Notes: generated from the letters alone by a model not told the origin. Positions 33,633 through 43,109 are shown, counted from the stretch's first letter. The stretch is 64,000 bases of DNA from Amycolatopsis australiensis (GCF_900119165.1 NZ_FPJG01000006.1:1178001-1242000), one strand, 5' to 3'. Program-made: numbers and translations.

Positions 33633-35084
33633 ATGGACGTGCGCCGGGTCGTCGCGGTCGTCGCGGTCGTCGCGGCGGTCGTGGTCATGGCGGCGGTACC
33701 GGCCGTCGCCGCGGCGTCGCCGGTGGCCTGGCGGCCGTGCGGGACACCGCAGGAGCCGTCGGCCGAGTGCGCGACGGTCGAGGTGCCGATCGACCGCGGG
33801 CGGCCGGAGCTGGGCGCCGCGCGGCTCGCGCTGGCGCGGCTGCCCGCGCTCGATCCGGCCCACCGGTTCGGCTCGCTGCTGGTGAACCCGGGCGGACCGG
33901 GCGGCTCCGGCGTCGGGTTCGTGCAGTTCGGCGGCCTGGCCTCGCCGGACCTCGCGCGACTGCGGCAGCGGTTCGACATCGTGGGCTTCGACCCACGCGG
34001 CGACTGGTTCAGCACGCCCCGCATCACGTGCGACCCGGCGACGCTGTTCGATCCGGCGCTCGACCGGTTCCCGTCGTCGCGGGCGGGCTTCGACGCCCTG
34101 GTGGCGCACAACCGGAAGGCGGGCGAAGACTGCCTGTCCCGCACTGGTCCGCTGCTGGCGAACGCGGACACGCAGAGCGCGGCGGAGGACATCGAGACGA
34201 TCCGGGCGGCGCTGGGCGAGCCGAAGATCTCGTGGCTGGGGCTCTCGTACGGCACCGAGCTGGGCGCGGTGTACGCGTCGAAACACCCGGACCGGGTACG
34301 CACGATGGTCCTGGACGGCGCGGTCGACCATGCCCGGCCGCTGCGCCAGGCGATCCTCGAGGAAGCGGCGGCAACCGAAGACGCGCTGGTCCGGTTCGCG
34401 AACTGGTGCCGCGGCTCGGCGGAGTGCGCGTTGCACGGCCACGACGTCCTCGGCTTCTACGACGACGTCGTGGCCCGCGCCGCCCGCGGGACGGTGTGGG
34501 CGAGTGACCTGGGCCGCCCGGCAACGGCCGACGAGATCTCGGCCGGCGTCTACAACCACCTCTACATCCGTGAGGAGTGGCCGGCACTGGCCAAGGCGCT
34601 GGCCGCGGCGGGCGGCGAGTTCCCGGACGCCCGCAAGCTGACCGAGCGGAACCAGTTCCTGACCCCCATCTACGGGGCGTACCGGGCGATCGGCTGCCAC
34701 GACTTCCCGTCGCCGTTCACCGGGCCGGCGGACATGGGCGTGATGGCCGGGCTGCTGCGGGCGGTGGCGCCGCACAGCTGGCGGTACTCGGAGTACTGGG
34801 ACTTCACGAGCGGCTGCACGGGCTGGCCGATCCCGGCGAAGAACCCACCCCAGCCCCACCCGGTCCGCGGGGCTCCACCGATCCTCGTGGTCGGCGGCGC
34901 CCACGACCCGGCAACCCCGCTGGCCTGGGCCCGCGGCCTGGCGGCAAGCATCGAGGGCGCGGCGCTGCTGACCCGCATGGATGACGGCCACACGGGCCTG
35001 TTCAACTCGCCGTGCGCCCGGGTGGCGGAGGTGAGTTATCTGGTGACCGGGGTGCCTCCGGGGCAGGGGATGGTCTGCCGGTGA
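33633..35084 (+). CDS. secreted alpha/beta hydrolase, tripeptidyl aminopeptidase-like, 483 aa
   Basis: Family S33 secreted peptidase like the Streptomyces Tap/SlpD/SlpE proteins. It has a signal peptide (MDVRRVVAVVAVVAAVVVMA ... AVAAASP), the oxyanion region LLVNPGGPGGSG, and the nucleophile elbow LGLSYGTELGAVYA (Ser about residue 205). The acid is Asp in VGGAHDPATPL, and His is in MDDGHTGLFNSPC. The C-terminal TAP-type domain with conserved Cys is present. It should release N-terminal tripeptides outside the cell. The ATG at 33633 has GGGAGGGAATC upstream. Confidence 0.92.
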   Translation: MDVRRVVAVVAVVAAVVVMAAVPAVAAASPVAWRPCGTPQEPSAECATVEVPIDRGRPELGAARLALARLPALDPAHRFGSLLVNPGGPGGSGVGFVQFGGLASPDLARLRQRFDIVGFDPRGDWFSTPRITCDPATLFDPALDRFPSSRAGFDALVAHNRKAGEDCLSRTGPLLANADTQSAAEDIETIRAALGEPKISWLGLSYGTELGAVYASKHPDRVRTMVLDGAVDHARPLRQAILEEAAATEDALVRFANWCRGSAECALHGHDVLGFYDDVVARAARGTVWASDLGRPATADEISAGVYNHLYIREEWPALAKALAAAGGEFPDARKLTERNQFLTPIYGAYRAIGCHDFPSPFTGPADMGVMAGLLRAVAPHSWRYSEYWDFTSGCTGWPIPAKNPPQPHPVRGAPPILVVGGAHDPATPLAWARGLAASIEGAALLTRMDDGHTGLFNSPCARVAEVSYLVTGVPPGQGMVCR

Positions 35085-35157
35085 GTGGTCTACCGGGCCA
35101 GAGGCCGCAGGGCTGAGGCCCAAGGCGGGGCCAGGGCCAGGGGAGCCAGGGCGAAGG

Positions 35158-35340
35158 CCGGGGGGTGAGGCCCGGCCAGGGGGCGGGGCCGGGGCTGAGC
35201 CGGGAAGGGGCCGGGGGTGAGGCCCGGCCAGGGGCGGGCCGGGGCTGAGCCGGGACAGGGGCCGGGGCTGAGCCGGGACAGGGGCCGGGGGTGAGGCCCG
35301 GCCAGGGGCGCGGCCGGGGCTGAGCCGGGACAGGGGCCGG
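35158..35340. repeat. G-rich tandem repeat array, about 51-bp units
   Basis: Three and a half copies of a unit built from GGGGCCGGGGGTGAGGCCC, GGCCAGGGGCG and GGCCGGGGCTGAGCCGGGACA, with one shorter 23-base copy. Nearly all guanine runs are on the plus strand. Stops (TGA) occur in every unit, so it does not encode protein. Runs of 4-6 G suggest G-quadruplex potential. The rest of 35085-35592 is equally G/C-rich and shows no gene. Confidence 0.8.
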
Positions 35341-35592
35341 AGGCGAGATCAGCGCCAGGGCGGGGCCAGGGCCAGGTGTGGGGTGGCCTGCGGGTAATCA
35401 GCCCACGCCGGGCGGCGAGGCACCCCGGTGGTCCGGTTCGCGGCGATGCCGGCGGCCAGAACCCCGCCGAGCCACCGGCGACGCCGCGACCAGGCCATAC
35501 CCGCCCGTGAGCGGGGTCACACCCGGTCGGGGCGCCCCGGCGGCGGACCCGGGAACAAGAACCCGTATCGCCTCGTTAGGCTGGGTACGAAG

Positions 35593-35613
35593 GTTGAGCG
35601 CAGTCGACTCAAG
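35593..35613. promoter_or_regulatory. HAIR-type HspR operator 1 before dnaK
   Basis: GTTGAGC-N7-ACTCAAG matches the HspR operator consensus CTTGAGT-N7-ACTCAAG at 12 of 14 arm positions, with the right arm perfect. It lies 7 bases before the -35 box of the dnaK promoter. The same arms occur before clpB. Confidence 0.85.
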
Positions 35614-35619
35614 TCCTGC

Positions 35620-35648
35620 TTGACGAGGTGCGTGAAGGCCGGATAGAA
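35620..35648 (+). promoter_or_regulatory. candidate dnaK promoter
   Basis: TTGACG (35620-35625) is followed after 17 bases by ATAGAA (35643-35648), a good vegetative sigma-factor match. It lies between the two HAIR-like sites, so HspR bound to both would block RNA polymerase. Confidence 0.6.
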
Positions 35649-35669
35649 CTTGCCAGAGCCCCGCTCAAG
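35649..35669. promoter_or_regulatory. HAIR-type HspR operator 2 before dnaK
   Basis: CTTGCCA-N7-GCTCAAG matches the HAIR right arm at 6 of 7 and the left arm at 4 of 7. It starts right after the -10 box, over the expected transcription start. Confidence 0.6.
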
Positions 35670-35725
35670 GTGGGGACGAACGTGCAGGTCACGATCAGAG
35701 CAGGCTTACACAGGAGGAAAGCACC

Positions 35726-37597
35726 ATGGCGCGAGCGGTCGGCATCGACCTCGGCACGACCAACTCGGTCGTCGCCGTCCTTGAGGGCGGCGAGCCGACG
35801 GTCATCGCCAACTCGGAAGGCTCCCGGACCACCCCGTCGATCGTCGCCTTCGCCAAGAACGGCGAAGTGCTGACCGGTCAGCCGGCGAAGAACCAGGCCG
35901 TGACGAACGTCGACCGGACGATCCGGTCCGTGAAGCGGCACATCGGTACCGACTGGAAGACCGAGATCGACGGCAAGGCCTACACCCCGCAGGAGATCAG
36001 CGCGCGCGTGCTGATGAAGCTCAAGCGCGACGCCGAGGCGTACCTGGGCGAGGAGATCACCGACGCGGTGATCACCGTCCCGGCGTACTTCGAGGACGCG
36101 CAGCGGCAGGCCACCAAGGAGGCCGGGCAGATCGCCGGCCTGAACGTCCTCCGCATCGTCAACGAGCCGACCGCCGCCGCCCTGGCGTACGGCCTCGACA
36201 AGGGCGAGAAGGAGCAGACCATCCTGGTCTTCGACCTCGGTGGCGGCACCTTCGACGTCTCGCTGCTGGAGATCGGCGAGGGCGTCGTCGAGGTCCGCGC
36301 GACCTCCGGTGACAACCACCTCGGTGGTGACGACTGGGACGAGCGCATCGTCAAGTGGCTGGTCGACAAGTTCAAGGCCGCGAACGGCATCGACCTGACC
36401 AAGGACAAGATGGCGCTGCAGCGCATCCGCGAGGCGGCGGAGAAGGCCAAGATCGAGCTGTCCAGCTCGAACTCGGCCAGCATCAACCTGCCGTACATCA
36501 CCGTGGACGCGGACAAGAACCCGCTGTTCCTCGACGAGACGCTCTCGCGCGCCGAGTTCCAGAAGATCACCTCGGACCTGCTCGACCGGACCAAGGCGCC
36601 GTTCAACAACGTCATCCGGGACGCGGGCATCTCCGTCGGCGACATCGACCACGTCGTGCTCGTCGGTGGTTCCACCCGCATGCCGGCCGTCGCCGAGCTG
36701 GTCAAGGAGCTGACCGGCGGCCGCGAGCCGAACAAGGGCGTGAACCCGGACGAGGTCGTCGCGGTCGGCGCGGCCCTGCAGGCCGGTGTCCTGAAGGGCG
36801 AGGTCAAGGACGTCCTGCTGCTGGACGTGACCCCGCTGTCGCTGGGCATCGAGACCAAGGGTGGCGTGTTCACCAAGCTCATCGAGCGCAACACCACGAT
36901 CCCGACCAAGCGCTCGGAGATCTTCTCCACCGCGGACGACAACCAGCCGTCGGTGCAGATCCAGGTGTTCCAGGGTGAGCGTGAGATCGCCGCGCACAAC
37001 AAGAAGCTCGGCATGTTCGAGCTGACCGGTCTTCCGCCGGCTCCGCGTGGCGTGCCGCAGATCGAGGTCACCTTCGACATCGACGCGAACGGCATCGTGC
37101 ACGTGACCGCGAAGGACCTGGGCACGAACAAGGAACAGTCGATGACCATCACCGGTGGCTCCGCGCTGCCGAAGGAGGACATCGAGCGGATGGTCAAGGA
37201 CGCCGAGGCGCACGCCGAGGAGGACCGCAAGCGCCGCGAGGAGGCGGAGACCCGCAACCAGGCGGAGACGCTGGTCTACCAGACCGAGAAGTTCCTCAAG
37301 GACAACGACGACAAGCTGCCCGACGACCTCAAGGGCAAGGTCAAGTCCGCCATCGACGAGGCCAACGAGGCGCTCAAGGGCACGGACTCGACCAAGATCC
37401 GCGAGTCGATCGAGAAGCTGAACGCCGCTTCGCAGGAGCTGGGCACCGCGCTGTACGCGAACGCGAACGCTGACGCGGCGGCCGGTGCGGCCGGCGCTTC
37501 GGGCGCGGCCGGCGGCGACGCCGGTGCGGCCGGTGGCCAGGCCAAGGCCGATGACGTGGTGGACGCCGAGATCGTCGAAGAGGACGAGAAGAAGTGA
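35726..37597 (+). CDS. dnaK: molecular chaperone DnaK (Hsp70), 623 aa
   Basis: ATP-driven chaperone that binds unfolded segments with DnaJ and GrpE. The nucleotide domain starts [20 protein letters not shown] and has the phosphate loop [19 protein letters not shown] (about 170). The conserved linker [18 protein letters not shown] (about 370) leads to the substrate-binding domain. The helical lid and a short Ala/Gly-rich tail end in EEDEKK. The ATG has the strong site AGGAGGAAA. First gene of dnaK-grpE-dnaJ-hspR, under two HAIR-type operators, so repressed by HspR until heat or folding stress. Confidence 0.98.
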   Translation: MARAVGIDLGTTNSVVAVLEGGEPTVIANSEGSRTTPSIVAFAKNGEVLTGQPAKNQAVTNVDRTIRSVKRHIGTDWKTEIDGKAYTPQEISARVLMKLKRDAEAYLGEEITDAVITVPAYFEDAQRQATKEAGQIAGLNVLRIVNEPTAAALAYGLDKGEKEQTILVFDLGGGTFDVSLLEIGEGVVEVRATSGDNHLGGDDWDERIVKWLVDKFKAANGIDLTKDKMALQRIREAAEKAKIELSSSNSASINLPYITVDADKNPLFLDETLSRAEFQKITSDLLDRTKAPFNNVIRDAGISVGDIDHVVLVGGSTRMPAVAELVKELTGGREPNKGVNPDEVVAVGAALQAGVLKGEVKDVLLLDVTPLSLGIETKGGVFTKLIERNTTIPTKRSEIFSTADDNQPSVQIQVFQGEREIAAHNKKLGMFELTGLPPAPRGVPQIEVTFDIDANGIVHVTAKDLGTNKEQSMTITGGSALPKEDIERMVKDAEAHAEEDRKRREEAETRNQAETLVYQTEKFLKDNDDKLPDDLKGKVKSAIDEANEALKGTDSTKIRESIEKLNAASQELGTALYANANADAAAGAAGASGAAGGDAGAAGGQAKADDVVDAEIVEEDEKK

Positions 37598-38301
37598 CCC
37601 ACAGCTACGACGAATCCGAGAACCAGGGCCGCGGCCCCGAGGAGCCGGTGGTCGTGCGGGATCGGCGGCGGGTGGACCCCCAGACCGGGCAGGTCCGCCC
37701 GTCCGGCCCGGCCCACGCCGCGCCGGAGCCGGAGGAGGCGCCCGTGGAGCACGCGGGTCCCTCGCTCGGGGAGTCCATTGTGGACGAGTCGGTGTCGGTC
37801 GTCTCTGACGTCGAGAAGGAGCTGGCTGAGCGCACCGCCGACCTCCAGCGCCTGCAGGCGGAGTACGCCAACTACCGCAAGCGGGTCGAGCGTGACCGCG
37901 AGGCGGTCGTGCTCGGCGCGAAGGCGACCGTGGTGAACGACCTGCTGCCGCTGCTCGACGACCTCGAGCGGGCCGAGCAGCACGGCGACCTCACCGGCGC
38001 GTTCAAGGCGGTCGCCGACAAGCTCGTCAGCGGCCTGCAGCGGGCGGGCCTCGAGTCGTTCGGCACCGAAGGCGAGGCCTTCGACCCGAGCGTGCACGAG
38101 GCCGTGCAGCACAACACCTCGCCGGACGTGGCGGGTCCGACGGTCACCGTGGTCATGCGCCGCGGCTACCGGTTCGGTGACCGGGTGCTGCGGGCGGCGC
38201 TGGTCGGGGTCACCGACCACGAGCCCGCGGGCCCGGCCGAGCACCCGCCCGTCGGTGGCGAGCTGCCACTCGACGGCGGACCCGATGAGCAGCAGCAGTA
38301 A
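37594..38301 (+). CDS. grpE: nucleotide exchange factor GrpE, 235 aa
   Basis: Co-chaperone that releases ADP from DnaK. An acidic, disordered N-terminus (about 1-65) leads to a long dimer helix [20 protein letters not shown], followed by the beta-wing domain with [14 protein letters not shown] and [19 protein letters not shown]. The GTG overlaps the dnaK stop codon (GTGA). It contains the 13-base palindrome GTCCATTGTGGAC at 37773-37785. Confidence 0.96.
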   Translation: MTHSYDESENQGRGPEEPVVVRDRRRVDPQTGQVRPSGPAHAAPEPEEAPVEHAGPSLGESIVDESVSVVSDVEKELAERTADLQRLQAEYANYRKRVERDREAVVLGAKATVVNDLLPLLDDLERAEQHGDLTGAFKAVADKLVSGLQRAGLESFGTEGEAFDPSVHEAVQHNTSPDVAGPTVTVVMRRGYRFGDRVLRAALVGVTDHEPAGPAEHPPVGGELPLDGGPDEQQQ

Positions 38302-38337
38302 GCAGTATCCGGTTCAAGTGGGAGGAGGAGACGCCCG

Positions 38338-39507
38338 ATGAGTGCACGGGAATGGATCGGTAAGGACTTCTACCGTGAACTGGGCGTCTCCTCCGACGCC
38401 ACCGCGGACGAAATCAAGAAGGCCTACCGCAAGCTGGCCAAGGAGAACCACCCGGACGCCAACGCCGGCAACGCGCAGGCCGAGCAGAAGTTCAAAGCGG
38501 TTTCCGAGGCCTACGGCGTGCTGTCCGACCCCGCCAAGCGCAAGGAGTACGACGAAGCGCGGCGGCTGTTCGGCGGCGGGGGCGGGTTCAACTTCCCCGG
38601 CGGCGGCGGTGCCGGCGGCTTCGACGTGGGCGACATCTTCGGCCAGGCCGGCGCCGGTCAGGCGGGCGGTTTCGGCGGGCTCGGCGACATCCTGGGCGGG
38701 CTGTTCGGCCGTGGCCGGGCGTCGGCGGGCGCGACGGCGAACCGGCCGCAGCGCGGCGCCGACGTCGAGACGGACGTCCGGATCGACTTCACCGAGGCGG
38801 TCAAGGGCGCGACCCTGCCGCTGCGGCTGTCGAGCCCGGCGACCTGCGCCACGTGCGGCGGCAACGGTGCCCGGCCGGGCACGTCGCCGCGGACCTGCCC
38901 GACCTGTGCCGGGGCGGGGCTGGTCAGCCGCAGCCAGGGCGCGTTCGCCTTCTCGGAGCCGTGCCGCGACTGCCGCGGCCGCGGCACGATCATCGATGAC
39001 CCGTGCCCGGAGTGCGGCGGCGAAGGCGTGAGCACCCGGACCCGCACGCTGACTGTGCGGATCCCGCCGGGCGTCGACGACGACCAGCGGATCAGGCTGG
39101 CCGGCCAGGGCGAGCCCGGCCGGGGCGGCGCGCAGGCGGGCGACCTGTACGTCCGGGTGCACGTGGCCCCGCACGCGCTGTTCGGGCGCAAGGGGCTCGA
39201 CCTGACGATCACCGTTCCGGTGGACTTCACCGAGCTGGCGCTCGGCACCACGATCACGGTGCCGACGCTCGAAGGCAAGGTCTCGCTCAAGGTGCCGCCG
39301 GGCACCGCGAGCGGACGGGTGCTGCGCGTGCGCGGCAAGGGCATCGCCAAACGCGACGGTTCGCAGGGTGACCTGCTCGTCACCCTCCAGGCGGCGATTC
39401 CCGCCAAACTGGACGGCAAGGCGCGCGAAGCACTGCAGGCGTACGCCGAGGCGATGGCCGGGCACGACCCCCGGCCCGAGATCACCGAGCTGCTGCAAGG
39501 TAGGTGA
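38338..39507 (+). CDS. dnaJ: chaperone DnaJ (DnaJ1 type), 389 aa
   Basis: J-domain protein that delivers clients to DnaK and stimulates its ATPase. J-domain 10-75 with HPD in AKENHPDANAGN, Gly/Phe-rich part 80-135, and four zinc-binding repeats (CATCGGNG, CPTCAGAG, CRDCRGRG and CPECGGEG, about 165-230). The C-terminal client-binding domains end at EITELLQGR. The ATG has GGGAGGAGG upstream. Actinomycetes carry a second dnaJ elsewhere; this is the copy in the heat-shock operon. Confidence 0.97.
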   Translation: MSAREWIGKDFYRELGVSSDATADEIKKAYRKLAKENHPDANAGNAQAEQKFKAVSEAYGVLSDPAKRKEYDEARRLFGGGGGFNFPGGGGAGGFDVGDIFGQAGAGQAGGFGGLGDILGGLFGRGRASAGATANRPQRGADVETDVRIDFTEAVKGATLPLRLSSPATCATCGGNGARPGTSPRTCPTCAGAGLVSRSQGAFAFSEPCRDCRGRGTIIDDPCPECGGEGVSTRTRTLTVRIPPGVDDDQRIRLAGQGEPGRGGAQAGDLYVRVHVAPHALFGRKGLDLTITVPVDFTELALGTTITVPTLEGKVSLKVPPGTASGRVLRVRGKGIAKRDGSQGDLLVTLQAAIPAKLDGKAREALQAYAEAMAGHDPRPEITELLQGR

Positions 39508-39512
39508 GAAGG

Positions 39513-39938
39513 ATGTTGGGCGGGATGCCCCCGGAAGGCGACGAGGAAACCCCCGTGTTCGTCATCTCGGTAGCGGCGCAGCTGGCCGGGATGCACGCGC
39601 AGACGTTGCGCACCTACGACCGGCAGGGCCTGGTGTCCCCGGGCCGCACCGCCGGTGGCGGGCGGCGCTACTCGATGCGGGACATCGCGCTGCTGCGCGA
39701 GGTCCAGCGCCTCTCGCAGGAGGACGGCGTCAACCTGGCCGGCATCAAGCGCATCATCGAGCTGGAGAACCAGGTCGACGCGCTGCGGGCCCGGGTCAGC
39801 GAGCTGACCGAGGAACTCGCCGCGGCGTACGCGGCGGCCGAGCAGGCCGCGGCGGCGGCGCACGCGTCCTACCGCCGGGACCTGGTGCCGCTCAACCAGC
39901 AGACGGCGATGGTGGTCTGGCGCCCCAAGCGCCGCTGA
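39513..39938 (+). CDS. hspR: heat shock repressor HspR, MerR family, 141 aa
   Basis: MerR-type winged helix with the HspR sequence VFVISVAAQLAGMHAQTLRT, followed by YDRQGLVSPGRTAGGGRRYS. A coiled-coil dimer helix (IIELENQVDALRARVSELTE) and an Ala-rich tail follow. In Streptomyces and Mycobacterium HspR binds HAIR sites and needs DnaK as co-repressor, giving negative feedback. ATG 39513 is preceded by AGGTGAG; a GTG at 39504 overlapping the dnaJ stop is also possible. Predicted targets in the window are this operon and clpB. Confidence 0.95.
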   Translation: MLGGMPPEGDEETPVFVISVAAQLAGMHAQTLRTYDRQGLVSPGRTAGGGRRYSMRDIALLREVQRLSQEDGVNLAGIKRIIELENQVDALRARVSELTEELAAAYAAAEQAAAAAHASYRRDLVPLNQQTAMVVWRPKRR

Positions 39939-39951
39939 CCCAGCCAAGCGA

Positions 39952-39985
39952 CGAAGGCCTCCCCGGGCGACCGGGGAGGCCTTCG
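39952..39985. terminator. bidirectional terminator between hspR and the ABC-F gene
   Basis: Perfect 15-base arms (CGAAGGCCTCCCCGG and its complement) with loop GCGA, 13 bases after the hspR stop and 4 before the ABC-F stop. It serves both convergent transcripts. Confidence 0.9.
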
Positions 39986-39989
39986 CGCG

Positions 39990-41555
39990 TCAGAGCTCCA
40001 GCCGCGGCCAGGCGGCGAGGTCGTCCAGCATCCGGCGGTCGTGCGTCGCGACGACCACCGCGGCCGGCGTGGTGAGCAGGGCTTCGGTCAGCTCGTCGAC
40101 GAGCACTGCCGACAGGTGGTTGGTCGGCTCGTCGAAGATCAGCACGTCCGGCCGCGTCGCCAGCCGCAGGGCCAGGTCGAGCCGCCGCTGCTGGCCCTGG
40201 GACATGCGCCCGACTGGAGTCCTCAGTGCCTCGGTTTCGAGGAGCCCCATGCCGGAAAGCGGAAGCGCGGCACGTTCGAACAGCTGACGAGCGGTGAGGT
40301 GCTCCGGCCACGCCGGGACTTCCTGGCCGATCAACGCCACCCGCGCGCCGGGCCGGTGCCGGACCGCGCCGCTCGTCGGCGTGAGCTGACCCGCGAGGAC
40401 CGACAGCAGCGTCGACTTTCCCGCGCCGTTCGGTCCGGTGACGAGCAGCCGGTCGCCGTGGTCGAGTGCGAGCGTCACCGGACCGTCAAGGCGCCCTTCG
40501 ACGCGGACACCGGTCACGCGCACCAACCCCGTGCGCGTGCGGGTGCCGAGGTCGGGCCAGCGCAACGACATCGGCGGCTCCGGCACGGTCACGCGGTGCG
40601 CCTCCAGCGCCGCGCGTTCCCGGTTGAGCGCCTGGACGACACCGGGAGCGCGGGTCTGGCGCTGGTGCCGCCCGGTGCCCTTGTCCGGTCGCCAGCCGGT
40701 GCTGAGCCGGTCGCGGGCCTGCGCCACCGCGACCGTGAGCTGCCGGTGCGTGTCCTGCTGTTCCTCGAATTCCTGCACCCAGCGCTCGCGGTCGCGGCGA
40801 CGGCCGTCCTGCCAGGCGTCGTAGCCACCGGCATACCGGCGCGGGCGGCCGTCCTGGCTGGGATCGAGGTCGAGGAACTCGTTCGCGACGTCGGCCAGCA
40901 GGGCACGGTCGTGGCTGACCAGCACGACGCCGCCGTCGTGGGCACGCAGGCGAGCGGTGAGGAAGGCCAGGCCGTCGGCGTCGAGGTGGTTGCCGGGTTC
41001 GTCGAGCAGCAGGAAGTCGTGCCGGGCGCCGAGCAGGCAGGCCAGACGGACGCGGTAGCGCTGCCCGACCGAGAGCGTGTCCAGTTCGCGGGTCCGGTGG
41101 GTGCAGGCGTCGAGGGCTTCAAGGGCGACGTCGACGCGGCGTTCGGCGTCCCAGGCGTCGAGGCGCGTGGCCACGTCGAGTGCGGCGGCGTAACGATCTT
41201 CGGCGCCTTCGGCCGCGAAGTCCGCTGCTGCCGCTTCGAGTTCTCGCAGTGCGTTGTGGGCTTCGCGCAGGGCTTCGGTGGTGAGCGTGCCGACGGTCTC
41301 GCCGGACCGGAAGGGCAGCGCCTGCCGGGCGAGGCCGATCGTGCCCGTCCGGTGGACGGTGCCGTGGTCGGGCGCCCGCAGCCCGGCGAGGACGTGCAGC
41401 AGCGTGGTCTTGCCGCGCCCGTTCTCACCGACGATCGCCAGCCGCGAACGGGCGGAAACGGTGACGCTCACGTCGTGCAGGACGCGGCGGGAGCCGAGCG
41501 TGACGCCGACGCTTTCCGCGCGCAGGTGGGCGTGTTCGGTCGCAAGGGGGTTCAA
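39990..41555 (-). CDS. ABC-F family ATPase, antibiotic-resistance type, 521 aa
   Basis: Two ATPase cassettes without membrane helices. Cassette 1 has Walker [10 protein letters not shown], an altered signature [12 protein letters not shown] and DEPGNHLD. Cassette 2 has GPNGAGKST, a signature [13 protein letters not shown] and DEPTNHLS. A charged linker (about 225-320: [20 protein letters not shown]) is the region that enters the ribosome in resistance ABC-F proteins. Such proteins remove macrolides, lincosamides or streptogramins from the ribosome. The start is TTG 41555 with GGAG six bases upstream. A leader peptide (41654-41698) and hairpins precede it, which suggests antibiotic-induced attenuation. 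Confidence 0.88.
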   Translation of the reverse strand: MNPLATEHAHLRAESVGVTLGSRRVLHDVSVTVSARSRLAIVGENGRGKTTLLHVLAGLRAPDHGTVHRTGTIGLARQALPFRSGETVGTLTTEALREAHNALRELEAAAADFAAEGAEDRYAAALDVATRLDAWDAERRVDVALEALDACTHRTRELDTLSVGQRYRVRLACLLGARHDFLLLDEPGNHLDADGLAFLTARLRAHDGGVVLVSHDRALLADVANEFLDLDPSQDGRPRRYAGGYDAWQDGRRRDRERWVQEFEEQQDTHRQLTVAVAQARDRLSTGWRPDKGTGRHQRQTRAPGVVQALNRERAALEAHRVTVPEPPMSLRWPDLGTRTRTGLVRVTGVRVEGRLDGPVTLALDHGDRLLVTGPNGAGKSTLLSVLAGQLTPTSGAVRHRPGARVALIGQEVPAWPEHLTARQLFERAALPLSGMGLLETEALRTPVGRMSQGQQRRLDLALRLATRPDVLIFDEPTNHLSAVLVDELTEALLTTPAAVVVATHDRRMLDDLAAWPRLEL

Positions 41556-41563
41556 AGGATGCT

Positions 41564-41640
41564 CCGCAGCTCTGGAGGGAGCCGGGCAGCACGAGAGCGG
41601 CCGCCCGGCACGGGCCGGAACGGCGGGCAGGGAAAGAAAT
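41564..41640 (-). promoter_or_regulatory. possible attenuator hairpins between leader peptide and ABC-F gene
   Basis: On the minus strand GCCGGGC and GCCCGGC form a perfect 7-base stem around 15 bases, ending about 30 bases before the TTG start. CGGC-CCGT-GCCG just upstream can form a competing hairpin. Alternative folds of this kind are typical of translational or transcriptional attenuators. Confidence 0.4.
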
Positions 41641-41653
41641 CGGTGCGCCGCCG

Positions 41654-41698
41654 TCAGCGGCGGTTCCGCAACCTCATGAAGACGGGACGCGAGTACAT
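41654..41698 (-). CDS. leader peptide [14 protein letters not shown] upstream of the ABC-F gene
   Basis: A 14-codon frame, about 100 bases before the ABC-F start, contains MRLR, the same four residues as the macrolide-dependent stalling site in the ErmD leader peptide and close to the MsrA leader MRLK. A TAGCCT box lies seven bases before its ATG, which suggests a leaderless transcript beginning at or near the start codon. It is too short to detect by ordinary gene finding. Its role as a drug sensor is inferred from the motif and from its position. Confidence 0.6.
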   Translation of the reverse strand: MYSRPVFMRLRNRR

Positions 41699-41772
41699 GA
41701 TCGCGAGGCTAACGCGCCCCGCACGCCGCGGCGAGCGAATATCGGCGCGTGCGGGAACTCGGGTGCGCAGCA

Positions 41773-41806
41773 GACCGCGAGTGGCCCCTCCCGGCCACTC
41801 GCGGTC
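41773..41806. terminator. terminator after the DUF305 gene
   Basis: Perfect 14-base arms (GACCGCGAGTGGCC and its complement) around CCTCCC, 15 bases beyond the stop codon of the DUF305 gene on the minus strand. Confidence 0.85.
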
Positions 41807-41820
41807 CGCGCCGCGGGATG

Positions 41821-42354
41821 TCACGCCTTGAAGTTCAGCAGCTGCTTGACCTCCGCCGTCCGGGACTCGATCACGCGCCGCGCCAGGTCGCGGGCCTGGG
41901 TGTTCACCCCGCCCGCCGGGCCGTTCTCCGTCTGGGCCAGCTCCACCGCGCCCTGCTGCTGGCCCGTCAGCACGTCCAGGAACTTGCGCGTGAACTCGGC
42001 GTCCGGTGCCTTCCGCAGATCCCCGACCAGATCCGGCGACGTCATCTTCATGCCGCCGTGGCCCGCGTGGACCTGGGGGTTCATGTCCATCGTCTCGGGC
42101 TGTCCCCACGCTCGGAGCCAGCCCCGCATGTCCTCGGTCTCGGTCCGCTGAGTCGACTCGATCGCCGCGGCCAGGACCTTCAGCTCGCCCGGCACCTGGC
42201 GGTCCGCGGCCAGCCGGACGATCTCGATCCCCTGCTCGTTCTGGGGAACCAGCATCTGCAGGAACATCACGTCGGCCGCGTTGTACGCGGGTGGGGCCGC
42301 CGTCGCGCCGCAGCCGGCCAGCAGCAGCGCGACGACGGCCAGCAGCACTCTCAT
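41821..42354 (-). CDS. DUF305 lipoprotein, possible copper carrier, 177 aa
   Basis: Lipoprotein signal MRVLLAVVALLLAGCG with lipobox LAGC, followed by a four-helix DUF305 domain (DVMFLQMLVPQNEQGIEIVR and FLDVLTGQQQGAVELAQTE). DUF305 includes the cyanobacterial periplasmic copper protein CopM. The paired His found in typical members (MIPHHQ, IAHHQ) are replaced by QN and QQ. A Met/His-rich loop MDMNPQVHAGHGGMKM (about 93-108) remains as a likely copper site. The ATG overlaps the stop of the LPMO gene (ATGA), so the two are coupled. A role in copper supply to the LPMO is inferred. Confidence 0.85.
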   Translation of the reverse strand: MRVLLAVVALLLAGCGATAAPPAYNAADVMFLQMLVPQNEQGIEIVRLAADRQVPGELKVLAAAIESTQRTETEDMRGWLRAWGQPETMDMNPQVHAGHGGMKMTSPDLVGDLRKAPDAEFTRKFLDVLTGQQQGAVELAQTENGPAGGVNTQARDLARRVIESRTAEVKQLLNFKA

Positions 42355-43109
42355 TGACGCTGCCACAGCGCCGGCGTGTTCGGCGGCTCCCAGCCCGCGA
42401 TGGCCGTGTGCGGCTGGATGCAGCGGTAGCTCACGCCGTTGTACGTCACGACGTCACCCACCTGGTACGCCGTGCCGGCCGTCCACGTGCCGCTCGACGG
42501 CGGCGTCGACGTGGTGGGCGGCGCCGTCGTCGTGGTGGTCGGCGGCCGCGTCGTGGTCGTGGTGGGCGGCGGCGTGGTCGGGCCACCGCCGCCGATCTGG
42601 AGGTCGACGCAACTGTAGAACGCGTTGGCCGTGTCGGAGATGTTCCAGATCGCGAGGACCTTCACCCGGCCCGAGTAGCCCGCCAGGTTCACCGTGTGCG
42701 AGACGGTCGACGGCGGCTGCTGGTTGTTGCCGGGGATGTTCGCGACGCGCGTGTTGCCGATGTAGTACTCGTAGTTCGCGGTGGCGTGCCGGGCGGTGAA
42801 CACCCAGTTGAACGTCACCGTCGTGCCCACGGACTTCGCGGGCCACGGCTTCGACTCGTCCGACAGCTCCGCGAAGCGGGAGTTGCCGCCGTCGCAGCTT
42901 CGCAGCCCCTTGGGGCCTTCGACGCTCTGGGGCTCATAGACGATGTCACCGCAGTCCGGCACCTTCCCGGCCGCGCAGTTGGCCTGCCGGCTGGGCGGGT
43001 CCGAGACGTATCCGTGGGCGCTCGCGACGGTGGCGGGGAGGACGACGACCAGCACCGGGGCGAGCAGGACACCGGCGGCGGCCGCGACGAATTTTCTGTT
43101 CCAGGTCAT
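42351..43109 (-). CDS. AA10 lytic polysaccharide monooxygenase with CBM5/12, chitin-active, 252 aa
   Basis: Secreted copper enzyme that cuts crystalline chitin by oxidation. The signal peptide ends ...TVASA, so the mature protein begins with His (HGYVSDPPSRQANC), the first ligand of the copper histidine brace. The second ligand is His in FTARHATANYEYY. Catalytic domain about 32-175; Thr/Pro linker about 178-205; a CBM5/12 chitin-binding domain (TAYQVGDVVTYNGVSYRCI) ends PALWQRQ. A DasR-type palindrome 62 bases upstream predicts repression relieved by glucosamine phosphates. It is co-translated with the DUF305 lipoprotein gene. Confidence 0.95.
   Translation of the reverse strand: MTWNRKFVAAAAGVLLAPVLVVVLPATVASAHGYVSDPPSRQANCAAGKVPDCGDIVYEPQSVEGPKGLRSCDGGNSRFAELSDESKPWPAKSVGTTVTFNWVFTARHATANYEYYIGNTRVANIPGNNQQPPSTVSHTVNLAGYSGRVKVLAIWNISDTANAFYSCVDLQIGGGGPTTPPPTTTTTRPPTTTTTAPPTTSTPPSSGTWTAGTAYQVGDVVTYNGVSYRCIQPHTAIAGWEPPNTPALWQRQ

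Noticed and set aside
35158..35340. Possible CRISPR array in the G-rich repeat
   Set aside because: Repeat units touch each other without unique spacers, and no cas gene is present.
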